From: Hyalangium versicolor
Lineage (GTDB): Bacteria; Myxococcota; Myxococcia; Myxococcales; Myxococcaceae
Length of the DNA: 64,000 bases
Reading direction: 5' to 3'
NCBI RefSeq assembly: GCF_020103695.1
Contig: NZ_JAHXBF010000018.1
Location: 124,001 to 188,000, forward strand
Part shown: in pieces, positions 1 to 12,759 of the stretch
How the letters are laid out: every line of letters starts with the position of its first letter
Numbering within the stretch: the first letter of the stretch is position 1
Notes under the pieces: generated by a model
Seen by the model: only the letters and a program-made list of their open reading frames with translations
Databases searched by the model: none
What the model was told of the DNA's origin: nothing
Position numbers and translations under genes: made by a program

Positions 1-656
1 CGCCGGACCCCACGTGCGTCCCTTTCGAGGTGGTGCGCTGCGACACCCTCATCACCGAGGCCACCTTCGGGTTGCCCATCTACCGCTGGGATGATCCGCG
101 TCTGGTGGCCGAGGACATCCTTCGCTGGTGGGACGGCAACCGCAAGGCGGGACGGGCTTCGGTACTGTTCTGCTACGCGCTGGGCAAGGCGCAACGCATC
201 CTGGGAGAGCTGGCGCGGCTCACGGACCGGCCCGTGCTGGTCCATGGCGCGGTGAACGGGCTGGTCGGGTGCTACCGCGAGGCCGGCGTGCGGATGTTGC
301 CCACGCAGCTCGTCTCGGAGACGGAGAAGGGCGCATCCTTCGCGGGAGCACTGGTATTGGCACCTCCGAGCGCGGGTGGATCCACGTGGATGCGCCGCTT
401 CGGGGACTCCGCCACGGCGTTTGCCTCCGGATGGATGCGGGTGCGCGGCAACCGGCGGCGGCGCGGATTCGATCGCGGATTCGTGCTCTCGGATCACGCT
501 GACTGGCCGGAGCTGCTGCGCACGGTGGAGGAGACACAGGCGAGCCGGGTGCTCGTCACCCACGGCTACAGCGAGCCGCTCGCGCGCTATCTGCGCGAGA
601 AGGGGCTGGATGCCGCGCCCCTCTCCACTCCTTTCGAGGGCGAGGAGGAGGACTGA
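1..656 (+). CDS. DNA ligase-associated exonuclease, metallo-beta-lactamase fold (5' end outside window)
   Basis: This is the C-terminal part of a beta-CASP/metallo-beta-lactamase nuclease of the ligase-associated type. The reading frame is open to the left edge, so the N-terminus with the first metal-binding motif is missing. Visible motifs are LSDHADWPELL (the DHAD metal site) and a late THGYSEPLARYL (conserved C-terminal His). It ends 1 nt before the ATP-dependent ligase start, followed by the Lhr-type helicase and PdeM-like phosphoesterase, the usual gene set of this family. The likely role is DNA end processing before ligation, which is inferred from the context. Confidence 0.86.
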   Translation, partial: PDPTCVPFEVVRCDTLITEATFGLPIYRWDDPRLVAEDILRWWDGNRKAGRASVLFCYALGKAQRILGELARLTDRPVLVHGAVNGLVGCYREAGVRMLPTQLVSETEKGASFAGALVLAPPSAGGSTWMRRFGDSATAFASGWMRVRGNRRRRGFDRGFVLSDHADWPELLRTVEETQASRVLVTHGYSEPLARYLREKGLDAAPLSTPFEGEEED

Positions 657-657
657 G

Positions 658-2253
658 ATGCGGCGCTTCGCGGACCTCTATGACGCGCTCGACTCCACCA
701 CCTCCACCAACGCCAAGGTGGAGGCGATGGCGCGCTACTTCCGGGACGCTCCACCCCAGGACGCGGCCTGGGCGCTGTACTTCCTCACCGGCCGACGCCT
801 GAAGCGACTGCTGACCTCGAAGGTGCTGGTGCCCTGGACGCAGGAGCTGACCGGCATTCCTGATTGGCTCTTCGCCGAGGTGTATGCCTCCGTTGGCGAT
901 CTGGCCGAGGTCATCGCCCTGTTGCTCGATCAGTACGAGCGCCCTGCCATTCCCGAGGAGATGCCCTTGTCCTGGTGGCTGGAGGAGCGGCTGCTTCCGC
1001 TGAAGGAGCTGGACGTCGCTCAGCAGCGGGAGCAAGTACTCTCGTGGTGGAAGGTGCTGCCCCGGCGCGAGCTGTTCCTCCTCAACAAGATGCTCACCGG
1101 CGAGCTGCGCGTGGGCGTCTCGGACACGCTGGTGGTGCGCGCCGTGGCACAGGTGGCGAACCTGCCTCCGGCCACTGTGTCACACCGACTGATGGGAACG
1201 TGGGCTCCGTCGCGTGCCTTCTTCGAGCAACTGCTCTCGCCCGACGTATCGGACGGGGATGTGTCCCGACCGTATCCGTTCTATCTGGCTTCGCCGCTGG
1301 AGCAGCCGGTGGAGACTCTGGGCGAGCCCAAGGACTGGCTCATCGAGTGGAAGTGGGACGGCATCCGCGGGCAGCTCATCCGCCGCCAGGGCGACGTGTA
1401 TCTGTGGAGCCGCGGCGAGGAGCTCATCACCGAGCGCTTCCCGGAGATCATCGAAGCCGCCGAGTCCCTTCCGGATGGGACGGTGATTGACGGTGAGGTG
1501 CTCGCCTACGAGAACGGCCGCCCCCTGCCCTTCAGCCGGCTGCAGCGGCGCATCGGCCGGCAGAAGCTGACGGCCAAGGTGCTTGCCGAGGCCCCTGCCT
1601 CCTTCATCGCCTACGACTTGCTGGAGGAGCGCGGCGAGGACCTTCGCAACCTCCCTCTGCGCGAGCGCCGCTGGCGGCTGGAGTCCCTGCTGAAGGACAA
1701 GCCGCGATTCACCGTGTCGCCCGCCGTGGAGGCGGACTCGTGGGAGGAGCTGGCGAAGCTGCGCCACGAGTCTCGCGAGCGCAACGTCGAGGGCTTCATG
1801 CTCAAGCGCCTCGAGTCCACCTATCAGCACGGCCGCAAGCGCGGAGACTGGTGGAAGTGGAAGATCGATCCGTTCACCGTGGACGCGGTGCTCCTCTACG
1901 CGCAGCCGGGGCACGGGCGCCGCTCCTCGCTCTACACGGACTACACCTTCGCTGTGTGGAACGGCCCGGAGCTGCTGCCCGTGGCCAAGGCGTACTCGGG
2001 GCTCACCGATCGGGAGATCGCCCAGCTCGACCGGTGGATCCGCGCCCATACCAAGGAGAAGTTCGGCCCCGTGCGCTCGGTGACGCCCGAGCACGTCTTC
2101 GAACTGCACTTCGAGGGCATCGCCGCCTCGCCCCGCCACAAGTCCGGCGTCGCGCTGCGCTTCCCTCGCATCGCCCGCTGGCGCCTGGACAAGAAGCCCC
2201 AGGATGCCGACTCCCTCACGAGCCTCCAGGAGCTGCTCCATGCCCAGCAGTAA
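658..2253 (+). CDS. ATP-dependent DNA ligase
   Basis: A 531-residue ATP-dependent DNA ligase that seals nicks through an enzyme-adenylate. The nucleotidyl-transferase motif I is EWKWDGIRGQ, with the adenylated lysine near residue 232. Further ligase motifs follow (DGEVLAY, EGFMLKR, WWKWK), then an OB-fold C-terminus. Residues 1-200 are the helical DNA-binding domain of the LIG1/LIG3-like group. The ATG at 658 lies 1 nt after the exonuclease stop. A longer upstream reading frame exists but runs through the exonuclease gene, so it was rejected. Together with its neighbours it forms a four-gene repair cassette known from many bacteria. Confidence 0.95.
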   Translation: MRRFADLYDALDSTTSTNAKVEAMARYFRDAPPQDAAWALYFLTGRRLKRLLTSKVLVPWTQELTGIPDWLFAEVYASVGDLAEVIALLLDQYERPAIPEEMPLSWWLEERLLPLKELDVAQQREQVLSWWKVLPRRELFLLNKMLTGELRVGVSDTLVVRAVAQVANLPPATVSHRLMGTWAPSRAFFEQLLSPDVSDGDVSRPYPFYLASPLEQPVETLGEPKDWLIEWKWDGIRGQLIRRQGDVYLWSRGEELITERFPEIIEAAESLPDGTVIDGEVLAYENGRPLPFSRLQRRIGRQKLTAKVLAEAPASFIAYDLLEERGEDLRNLPLRERRWRLESLLKDKPRFTVSPAVEADSWEELAKLRHESRERNVEGFMLKRLESTYQHGRKRGDWWKWKIDPFTVDAVLLYAQPGHGRRSSLYTDYTFAVWNGPELLPVAKAYSGLTDREIAQLDRWIRAHTKEKFGPVRSVTPEHVFELHFEGIAASPRHKSGVALRFPRIARWRLDKKPQDADSLTSLQELLHAQQ

Positions 2254-4759
2254 GCGAGGGGCTCGACGGCCCGCCCGGCCGAAGAAGCCTGTCGTCCCTG
2301 CACCTCCTTATAAGGAGAGAGACACCCGCAGGCCGCTCGAGCGGCTTCGCGGATGGTTCCAGGAGCGCGGGTGGACGCCCTATCCCTTCCAGGAACAGGC
2401 CTGGGAGGTGTACTCGCGCGGCGAGAGCGGGCTCATCCACGTCCCCACCGGTGCAGGGAAGACCTACGCCGCCTATATGGGGCCGCTCGCCGATGTCGCC
2501 GAGGGTGGGCGCAAGGGCCTGCAGATCCTCTATGTGACGCCCTTGCGTGCCGTCTCCCGAGACGTGGAGCTGGCCCTGCTCGCCCCGCTGGAGGCACTGG
2601 ACGCGGACATCTCCGTGGAGAGCCGCACCGGAGATACCTCCTCCTCGGTGCGCCAGCGCCAGCGCGACCGGCTCCCTGAGGTCCTCATCACCACTCCCGA
2701 GTCCCTGTCGTTGCTCCTCTCCAACGAGCGCGCCTCGGAGCTCTTTGCCGGCCTGCGCTCCGTCATCGTCGACGAGTGGCACGAGTTGCTCAGCAGCAAG
2801 CGCGGCACGCAGATGGAGCTGGCCCTCGCGCGTCTTCGCCGCTTCGCCCCGGGCGTGCGCACGTGGGCGCTGTCCGCCACGCTCGCCAACCTGGAGACCG
2901 CCGCCCAGGCCGTCGTCGGCACCCAGGCCCGGCCCACCCTGCTGAGCGCGGACATCGAGCGCCCCATCGAGGTGAGCACGCTGCTGCCGGACAGCGTGGA
3001 CAGCTTCCCGTGGGCCGGACACCTGGGCTTCTCCATGTTGGAGAAGGTAGGCGCGTGGCTCGACCCGGACCGCACCACGCTGCTGTTCACCAACACCCGC
3101 TCCCAGGCCGAGCGCTGGTACGAAGGGCTGCGCTTCGCCCGCCCCGAATGGGAGAGCCTCATCGCCCTGCACCATGGCTCCATCGACCGCGAGGAGCGCG
3201 AGCGCGTCGAGCGGGGCCTCAAGGATGGCAGCGTCCGCATCGTGGTGTGCACCTCCTCGCTGGACCTGGGCGTGGACTTCGGCCCGGTCGAGCGCGTGGT
3301 GCAGATCGGCAGCCCCAAGGGCATCGCGCGTTCGCTCCAGCGCGCGGGACGTAGCGGTCACCGACCCGGAGAGACGTGCCACCTGCTCTTCGTCCCCACG
3401 CATGCGCTGGAACTCGTGGAGATGGCCGCCGCCCGCGAGGCCCTCCAGCGCGGAGAGGTGGAGCCCCGGCTCCCGCTGAGCAAGCCCCTGGACGTGCTCG
3501 CGCAGCACCTCGTCACGTGCGCCATGGGCGGAGGCTTCACCCGCGATGCCCTGCGCACCGAGGTCCGCGAGGCCACCAGCTATCAGCACCTCACGGATGA
3601 GGAGTTCGAGTGGACCCTCGCCCTGGTGCGCGAGGGCAGTTCCACCCTGCGCGCCTACCCCGAGTTCCGCCGCGTCGTGGAGCATGAGGGCCGCTTCATC
3701 GTCGCGGATGCGCGCATCGCCCGGCTGCACAAGCTCAACATCGGCACCATCTCCTCGGACTCCACCGTCCAGCTCCGCTACTGGAGCGGAGGGCGCATCG
3801 GCACCGTGGAGGAGTCCTTCGTGAGCCGCCTCCGCCCCGGAGACACCTTCCTCTTCGCGGGCAAGCGGCTGGAGTTCGGACGGCTCAAGGACATGACGGC
3901 CTACGTGAAGCCCGCGAAGGGCAAGGCCGGACAGACGCCTCGCTGGTATGGCGGCCGGCTGGCCATCTCTGGCTCCCTGGCCGCGGCGGTGCGCAGGACG
4001 CTGCATGCCGCCCGCCATGGAGACGTCACCGCCGAGGAGCTGGCCGCCGCCTGGCCGGTGCTCGATGCGCAGGCCCGCCTGTCGCGCATCCCCGCCGCGA
4101 GCAGTTGCCTCGCCGAGACGTGCGAGACGCGTGAAGGGCACCACCTCTTCCTCTACCCATTCGAGGGCAGGCTGGTGCACGAGGGATTGGCCGCCCTGCT
4201 GGCCCTGCGCCTCACCCGCCTGCGCAAGGCCACCTTCAGCCTCTCGGTGAACGACTACGGCATCGAGTTCCTCACGCCGCACGACTTCCCCTTCGAGGAA
4301 GCCCTTCGCCCCGAGCTCTTCACTCGCGAGCGGCTGGTGGAGGACATCCTCGAGAGCGTCAACCTGAGCGAGCTCGCCCGGCGCCAGTTCCGGGACATCG
4401 CGCGGGTGGCCGGGCTGGTGCTCCCAGGACTGCCCGGCGCTCGCAAGTCCACGCGCCAGGTCCAGGCCAGCTCCTCACTGCTCTACGACGTCTTCCTCAA
4501 ATACGACCCGGACAACCTGCTGCTCGTCCAAGCCCGGCGCGAAGTCCTGGAGCAGCACTTCGAACAGAACCGCCTCGCCGGAACCCTGGAGCGCCTGGAG
4601 CACTCACCCCTGGAGCTCATCCCCGTCCGGCGGCCCACGCCGCTCGGCTTCCCGCTCGTCGTCGAGCGCATCAGCGCCAGCCTCTCCAATGAGTCACTCC
4701 TGGAGCGGGTCGAGCGACTCAAGGAGCGATGGCAACGCGAAGATGCCAGATCCGCGTGA
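2240..4759 (+). CDS. DNA ligase-associated DEXH helicase (Lhr-like)
   Basis: An 839-residue superfamily 2 helicase. The Walker A motif VPTGAGKT lies near residue 72, and the Walker B box is DEWH near 177, a DEXH variant. Motif III is SATLANLE, and motifs V/VI are near SSLDLGVDFG and QRAGRSGHRPG. The Lhr-type winged-helix and C-terminal domains follow. The ATG at 2240 overlaps the ligase end by 14 nt, which suggests translational coupling. The family is a 3'-5' DNA helicase found beside ATP-dependent ligase, exonuclease and PdeM. The partners are inferred from context. Confidence 0.93.
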   Translation: MPSSKRGARRPARPKKPVVPAPPYKERDTRRPLERLRGWFQERGWTPYPFQEQAWEVYSRGESGLIHVPTGAGKTYAAYMGPLADVAEGGRKGLQILYVTPLRAVSRDVELALLAPLEALDADISVESRTGDTSSSVRQRQRDRLPEVLITTPESLSLLLSNERASELFAGLRSVIVDEWHELLSSKRGTQMELALARLRRFAPGVRTWALSATLANLETAAQAVVGTQARPTLLSADIERPIEVSTLLPDSVDSFPWAGHLGFSMLEKVGAWLDPDRTTLLFTNTRSQAERWYEGLRFARPEWESLIALHHGSIDREERERVERGLKDGSVRIVVCTSSLDLGVDFGPVERVVQIGSPKGIARSLQRAGRSGHRPGETCHLLFVPTHALELVEMAAAREALQRGEVEPRLPLSKPLDVLAQHLVTCAMGGGFTRDALRTEVREATSYQHLTDEEFEWTLALVREGSSTLRAYPEFRRVVEHEGRFIVADARIARLHKLNIGTISSDSTVQLRYWSGGRIGTVEESFVSRLRPGDTFLFAGKRLEFGRLKDMTAYVKPAKGKAGQTPRWYGGRLAISGSLAAAVRRTLHAARHGDVTAEELAAAWPVLDAQARLSRIPAASSCLAETCETREGHHLFLYPFEGRLVHEGLAALLALRLTRLRKATFSLSVNDYGIEFLTPHDFPFEEALRPELFTRERLVEDILESVNLSELARRQFRDIARVAGLVLPGLPGARKSTRQVQASSSLLYDVFLKYDPDNLLLVQARREVLEQHFEQNRLAGTLERLEHSPLELIPVRRPTPLGFPLVVERISASLSNESLLERVERLKERWQREDARSA

Positions 4760-5382
4760 GCGACACGGAGGTGGAGCTGCTCCCCGAACGTGCCCTCTAT
4801 TGGCCCGCAGCCCACCTGCTCGCGGTGGCGGACCTCCACTGGGGCAAGCCCGAGAGCTTCCAGCAACACGGCATCCCCCTCCCCGCCGGCGTCCTGGAGG
4901 ACGACCTGCGGCGCCTCTCCCGCGCCCTCACGAGCACCGGAGCCCGGCGGCTCCTCCTTGTAGGAGACCTCATCCACTCCAAGCGAGGCATCACCCCCAC
5001 GGTCCGTGACCGGATCGCCACCTGGCGCTCCAGCCATCCCGACGTGGAGATGGTCCTGGTCCGCGGCAACCACGACCGGCACCTGAAGTCGCTCCCCCCC
5101 GAGTGGCGCCTGGACGTCCATGAGGAGCACCTGGACGAGGGCCCCTTCCGCTTCGCCCACCACCCCGAGCCCGCCACAGGTCGCTACAGCTGGGCCGGGC
5201 ACCTGCACCCCGTGGTCCGCCTGTCCCATGGAGCCGACCGCCTGCGCCTGCCCTGCTTCCACCTGGGTGCATCGGTCGGCATACTTCCCGCATTCAGCGC
5301 CTTCACCGGCGGGCTGGACATGAACCGCCGTTCAGGCGAGCGCATCTTCGTCATCGCCGAGGAAGCCGTCGTCGAGGTGTAG
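4729..5382 (+). CDS. pdeM: ligase-associated metallophosphoesterase (PdeM-like)
   Basis: A 217-residue calcineurin-like phosphoesterase. Metal-binding motifs are in order: DLHWGK (D-x-H), GDLIHSKRG (GD), GNHD, and late histidines in the GHLHP region. It overlaps the helicase end by 31 nt and completes the ligase-associated cassette. Family members were first annotated as DNA-repair phosphoesterases; 2',3'-cyclic phosphodiesterase activity has been reported for the family, so the natural substrate is not certain. The start was taken at the ATG inside the helicase C-terminus because the conserved N-terminal strand begins there. Confidence 0.9.
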   Translation: MATRRCQIRVSDTEVELLPERALYWPAAHLLAVADLHWGKPESFQQHGIPLPAGVLEDDLRRLSRALTSTGARRLLLVGDLIHSKRGITPTVRDRIATWRSSHPDVEMVLVRGNHDRHLKSLPPEWRLDVHEEHLDEGPFRFAHHPEPATGRYSWAGHLHPVVRLSHGADRLRLPCFHLGASVGILPAFSAFTGGLDMNRRSGERIFVIAEEAVVEV

Positions 5383-5387
5383 GCCCC

Positions 5388-5753
5388 ATGAGTGCAGCCA
5401 AGCGCCGCCGCGTCCTCGACATCATCGCCACCGACTCCACCTTCGAGCGCACCGACTTCCGTGGCCAGGAGGTCTGGCTCGGAAAGTGCTTGCACTGCAA
5501 CGCCCACCTCCTGGTGGATCTGAAGGGCGAGCCCATCAGCCGCGCCACCATCGAGCACATCATCCCCCGCACCCACGGCGGCACCGATGCCCTGGAGAAC
5601 CTCGGGCTGGCGTGCGCCCGGTGCAACCAGGGCAAGGGCTCGCGGCATGACCCGCGCTATCTCAAGGATGAGCGCGCCCAGCAGCTCGTCGCCCGGCTCC
5701 AAGAGCGCCGCCGCGAACGCTGGAGAGCTCTGAACGCCTCCGAGCCGGACTGA
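5388..5753 (+). CDS. HNH endonuclease family protein
   Basis: A 121-residue protein with a complete HNH core: zinc-binding CLHCN, the catalytic HIIPRTHGG (beta strand plus His), and a second CARCN ending in NQGKGSR. The HNH fold occupies about residues 30-90. The start lies 5 nt after the phosphoesterase stop, so it probably shares that transcript and may be an accessory to the repair cassette. No target-recognition domain is visible, so restriction or homing functions are not supported. Confidence 0.88.
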   Translation: MSAAKRRRVLDIIATDSTFERTDFRGQEVWLGKCLHCNAHLLVDLKGEPISRATIEHIIPRTHGGTDALENLGLACARCNQGKGSRHDPRYLKDERAQQLVARLQERRRERWRALNASEPD

Positions 5754-6227
5754 GCCCCAGTCCCTGATGGGCCGCATCACCCCGGCTGCTCCCACCTGTC
5801 CTCGAGACCATTTGGGAGGCCGCTGATCCACGCGCGCTTCAACGCCCCTATCGCTTGCCAGAAGAGAACGTCATCACCCGACACAGGCTCGCTGCACCTT
5901 TGCATGTCGCGCTGTGCTATTTGCGCAACCCGGCGGGTCTGACAGCCAACGAAAGAAGGTTGACAGTCGGGAGTCGATGGTCGATGGTCGCGCGCCGCGT
6001 TGGGACGGGAGCAGAAGAGAGGGACCCGCCCGCGGCATCTCTTCAGGATTCTGGTCACCGATTTTGATCGTGATTGCCATGCCTTGCGTGCGCTCCAAGC
6101 GTCGCCCTGACTCCTCCGACGAGATGAGGCCTCTATTGGCCCTGCCCCCCGCGGCTTTCCCTCCGCTCGGCTCGTTCCCCTCCTTGTCACGTTCCACCGT
6201 TGTCCCCTGCTTGCCCCTGGTCCTGGT
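5754..6227 (+). promoter_or_regulatory. intergenic leader upstream of the respiratory operon
   Basis: A 474-nt gap without a convincing gene. Short open frames here have atypical codon use and no RBS. It must contain the promoter of the 13-kb ACIII/caa3 operon, but I cannot place a -35/-10 pair with confidence. At 5961-5990 there is a short purine-rich stretch with a 7-bp direct repeat (TCGATGG twice) preceded by a related GGGAGTCG. A pyrimidine-rich tract precedes actA. Confidence 0.45.
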
Positions 6228-6877
6228 ATGAGCGGCCCTCTGTTTCCACGCTGGACGAACACGGTCTCGCGGTTCTCCGCCGCGGGCCTTCTCGCCGTGC
6301 CCGCAATCGCCATCGGAGGACTGATGGCGTACGTGCGCTCGCCGTACGGCACCAACATGCAGCGCCCGTACGATCAGCCGATCGAGTTCGACCACCGCCA
6401 CCACGCCGGTGACGAGCATATCGACTGTCGGTACTGTCACTGGACGGTGGAGAAGTCGCCCTCCGCGGGCATCCCCTCCACCACGGTGTGCATGTCCTGC
6501 CACGCGCAGGTGTGGAACAAGAGCCCGTACCTGGCCAAGGTGCGCGAGGCCTTCTTCACCGACCGCGCCATCCCCTGGGTCCGCGTGCACAACCTGCCGG
6601 ACTTCGTCTACTTCAACCACTCCATCCACGTGAACAAGGGCGTTGGCTGCTACAGCTGCCACGGCCGCGTGGACGAGATGGCCGCCATCGAGCAGAAGCA
6701 GCCGCTCACCATGGGCTGGTGCCTGGACTGCCACCGCAACCCGAAGCCCCACCTGCGGCCGCTCGAATACATCACCAGCATGACCTGGACCCCGCCTGCC
6801 AAGCCCGAGGAAGCCGCCGCCCTCGGTGACAAGCTGGCGAAGGACTACGACGTTCACTCGCGGACGAGCTGCTCCAC

Positions 6878-6890
<13 letters not shown>
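6228..6890 (+). CDS. actA: ActA, pentahaem cytochrome c of alternative complex III
   Basis: A 220-residue cytochrome with one N-terminal membrane segment (about residues 18-34) and exactly five CxxCH haem c sites: CRYCH, CMSCH, CYSCH, CLDCH and CSTCH, the last at the very C-terminus. In ACIII this subunit takes electrons from the ActB iron-sulfur chain and passes them towards ActE or the oxidase. It is the first gene of the operon. The stop lies inside the actB start region. Confidence 0.93.
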
Positions 6891-10195
<3,305 letters not shown>

Positions 10196-10197
10196 CC

Positions 10198-11649
10198 ATG
10201 GCCGAGACCGCCGCCGCACACGACGTCGCGATCGACCCCCTCGAGCCTCGGCACCTCGTCGCGCCGCACCACGACGACAAGACGCTCAATGACACGCTGC
10301 TGGACTACGTCTGGCAGAAGCCCGGCAAGGGCTGGCTGATGCTGTTCGGCATCACCCTCACCGCGCTGGGCGGCCTGGTGCTCGGCGTGGGCTACACGCT
10401 GGCCAACGGCATCGGCGTGTGGGGCAACAACCAGCCGGTGGGTTGGGCCTTCGACATCATCAACTTCGTCTGGTGGGTCGGTATCGGCCACGCCGGAACG
10501 CTCATCTCCGCCATCCTCCTGCTCTTCCAGCAGAAGTGGCGCACCAGCATCAACCGCTTCGCCGAGGCGATGACGCTGTTCGCCGTTATGTGCGCGGGCC
10601 TCTTCCCGCTGCTGCACACCGGCCGCCCCTGGTTCGCGTTCTGGCTGTTCCCCTACCCCAGCACCCTGGGCGCCTGGCCGCAGTTCCGTTCGCCGCTCGT
10701 GTGGGACGTGTTCGCCATCTCCACGTACCTCACGGTGTCCATCCTCTTCTGGTACATCGGCCTCATCCCGGACCTGGCCGCCCTGCGTGACTCGTCCAAG
10801 ACGAAGGCGCAGCGTCTGGCGTACGGCATCTTCAGCCTCGGCTGGCGCGGCTCCGGGCGGCACTGGCACAACTACAAGATCGGCTACCTGATCCTGGCGG
10901 GTATCTCCACCCCGCTGGTGCTCTCGGTGCACACGATCGTGTCCTTCGACTTCGCTGTGTCGCTGCTGCCCGGCTGGCACGCCACCATCTTCCCGCCCTA
11001 CTTCGTCGCCGGCGCCGTGTTCTCCGGCTTCGCCATGGTGATCACCCTCATGGTCCCCGCCCGCAAGTACATGGGCCTGCGGGACGTGATTACCGACCGG
11101 CACCTGGAGAACATGAACAAGGTCATCCTCGCCACCGGCCTCATCGTGTCCTACGGGTACATGATGGAGCACTTCGTGGCGTGGTACTCCCAGAGCGAGT
11201 ACGAGATCTGGACCTTCTACGTGAACCGCGCCCGGGGCCCCTACGCGGGCGTGTACTGGCTGATGATCGCCTGCAACGTCATCACCCCGAACATCTTCTG
11301 GTTCAAGAAGCTGCGCACCAGCATCCCGGTGATGTGGGTGGCGGCGATCATGGTGAACATCGGCATGTGGTGCGAGCGCTTCATCATCATCGTCACCTCA
11401 CTGCACCAGGACTTCCTGCCCTCCTCGTGGGACATCTACACGCCCACCTGGGTGGACTGGACCATCTACGTCGGCACGCTGGGCCTGTTCGGCACCCTGT
11501 TCATGCTGTTCCTCAAGTTCGTGCCCGCGGTGGCCATCAGCGAGGTGAAGGAGCTCCAGTTCGAGCTCAAGCACAACGCCGCCCACCACCACGGCAGCCA
11601 CGGTGCGGAGACGGCCCCCGCCGGCACCGTCACCCACGGAGCGCACTAG
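10198..11649 (+). CDS. actC: ActC, NrfD-like quinol-binding membrane subunit of ACIII
   Basis: A 483-residue polytopic protein of the NrfD/PsrC family with about ten transmembrane helices. In ACIII, ActC binds menaquinol or ubiquinol at the periplasmic side and hands electrons to ActB. The start is 2 nt after actB. The last ~30 residues are a His-rich soluble tail (HHHGSHG). It is one of two related quinol-type subunits, the other being actF. Confidence 0.93.
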   Translation: MAETAAAHDVAIDPLEPRHLVAPHHDDKTLNDTLLDYVWQKPGKGWLMLFGITLTALGGLVLGVGYTLANGIGVWGNNQPVGWAFDIINFVWWVGIGHAGTLISAILLLFQQKWRTSINRFAEAMTLFAVMCAGLFPLLHTGRPWFAFWLFPYPSTLGAWPQFRSPLVWDVFAISTYLTVSILFWYIGLIPDLAALRDSSKTKAQRLAYGIFSLGWRGSGRHWHNYKIGYLILAGISTPLVLSVHTIVSFDFAVSLLPGWHATIFPPYFVAGAVFSGFAMVITLMVPARKYMGLRDVITDRHLENMNKVILATGLIVSYGYMMEHFVAWYSQSEYEIWTFYVNRARGPYAGVYWLMIACNVITPNIFWFKKLRTSIPVMWVAAIMVNIGMWCERFIIIVTSLHQDFLPSSWDIYTPTWVDWTIYVGTLGLFGTLFMLFLKFVPAVAISEVKELQFELKHNAAHHHGSHGAETAPAGTVTHGAH

Positions 11650-11653
11650 AGCC

Positions 11654-12199
11654 ATGGATACTCCGGTCCTCGATAGCTGGGTCCTCGCCGAGTTCCCCAG
11701 CCCTGACGAGCTGGTGAAGGCGACCAACGAGATGCGCCTGAAGGGCTTCCAGGGGATGGACACCTACTCCCCGTACCCGCTGCATGGCGGGTCCGAGGCC
11801 CTGGGCCTGCCGCCCTCGAAGATTCCCCTCATCGCCCTGTGTGGCGCCATCACCGGTGTGTGCACCGCGTTGGCCATGCAGACGTGGATGAACACCATCG
11901 ACTACCCGCTGAACGTCGGTGGCCGCCCGCTGCTCAGCCTGCCGGCATGGATCCCCATCACGTTCGAGCTGGCGGTGCTGTTCACGGCCTTCAGCATCTT
12001 CTTCGGCGTGCTGGGCCTGGCCAAGCTGCCGCAGCCCTACCACCCCGTCTTCGAGCACGACGGGTTCCGCAGCGCTTCCACGCACGGCTACTGGCTGAGC
12101 GTGCCGAAGCTCGCGGGTGTGGACGTGCAGGATGTGCAGAGCAAGCTCCAGTCCCTGGGCGCGACCCAGGTGACGGTTGTCACGGGAGAGAAGGAATGA
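11654..12199 (+). CDS. actD: ActD, membrane subunit of ACIII (DUF3341 type)
   Basis: A 181-residue protein. It has a soluble N-terminus (FPSPDELVKATNEMRLKG), then two transmembrane helices around residues 60-80 and 100-120, and a soluble C-terminus. This is the DUF3341 layout. In ACIII it is a structural membrane subunit. The ATG at 11654 was chosen because it lies 4 nt after actC with the conserved N-terminus immediately following; an in-frame upstream ATG lies inside actC. Confidence 0.9.
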   Translation: MDTPVLDSWVLAEFPSPDELVKATNEMRLKGFQGMDTYSPYPLHGGSEALGLPPSKIPLIALCGAITGVCTALAMQTWMNTIDYPLNVGGRPLLSLPAWIPITFELAVLFTAFSIFFGVLGLAKLPQPYHPVFEHDGFRSASTHGYWLSVPKLAGVDVQDVQSKLQSLGATQVTVVTGEKE

Positions 12200-12759
12200 G
12201 ACGGCTCATCCCCGCCCTGGGGCTGCTGGCCCTGACTGGCTGTGACGTTCCTTCCGAGTTCTTCCAGCGGATGGAGTCCCAGGCCAAGTACGAGTACTAC
12301 GAGAGCTCGGAGTTCTGGGCCGACGGGCGCGCCATGCGGACGCCGCCCGAGGGCACCATCGCCCGCGAGCAGCCGGTGGGCAACCCGGGCATCACCACGG
12401 GCAGCTCCAACGGCCAGTACGTCACCGCCATCCCCGTGAAGGTGGACAAGAACCTGCTGGTGCTGGGGCAGAAGAAGTACTCCATCGTCTGCGCGCAGTG
12501 CCACGGCGTGCTCGGTGACGGAAACAGCATCGTCGCGGAGAACATGGGCCTGCGCCTGCCGCCGTCGCTGCTGGAGCTCTCCAACAAGCCCGCGGGCCAC
12601 TTCTTCAACGCCATCACCCAGGGCTACGGCGTGATGCCGTCCTTCAGCGGCGAGCTGAACACCCAGGAGCGCTGGGCCGTGGTCGCCTACGTGCGCGCGC
12701 TCCAGGCCGCTCGCGGCGTCCCGGCGGGTGCGCAGACCCTTCCTCAGGAGAACCGATGA
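12196..12759 (+). CDS. actE: ActE, monohaem cytochrome c lipoprotein of ACIII
   Basis: A 187-residue lipoprotein cytochrome. The start ATG overlaps the actD stop as ATGA. The signal ends in a lipobox, LALTGC, near residue 16. A single haem site, CAQCH, is at residues 99-103, and VMPSF supplies the likely Met ligand. In ACIII, ActE is a mobile or peripheral electron-accepting subunit on the periplasmic face. The next start overlaps its stop. Confidence 0.92.
   Translation: MRRLIPALGLLALTGCDVPSEFFQRMESQAKYEYYESSEFWADGRAMRTPPEGTIAREQPVGNPGITTGSSNGQYVTAIPVKVDKNLLVLGQKKYSIVCAQCHGVLGDGNSIVAENMGLRLPPSLLELSNKPAGHFFNAITQGYGVMPSFSGELNTQERWAVVAYVRALQAARGVPAGAQTLPQENR

Noticed and set aside
5855-6231. 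Short open frames upstream of actA
   Set aside because: They have no ribosome-binding site, no domain and atypical codon use. They are better read as leader DNA.
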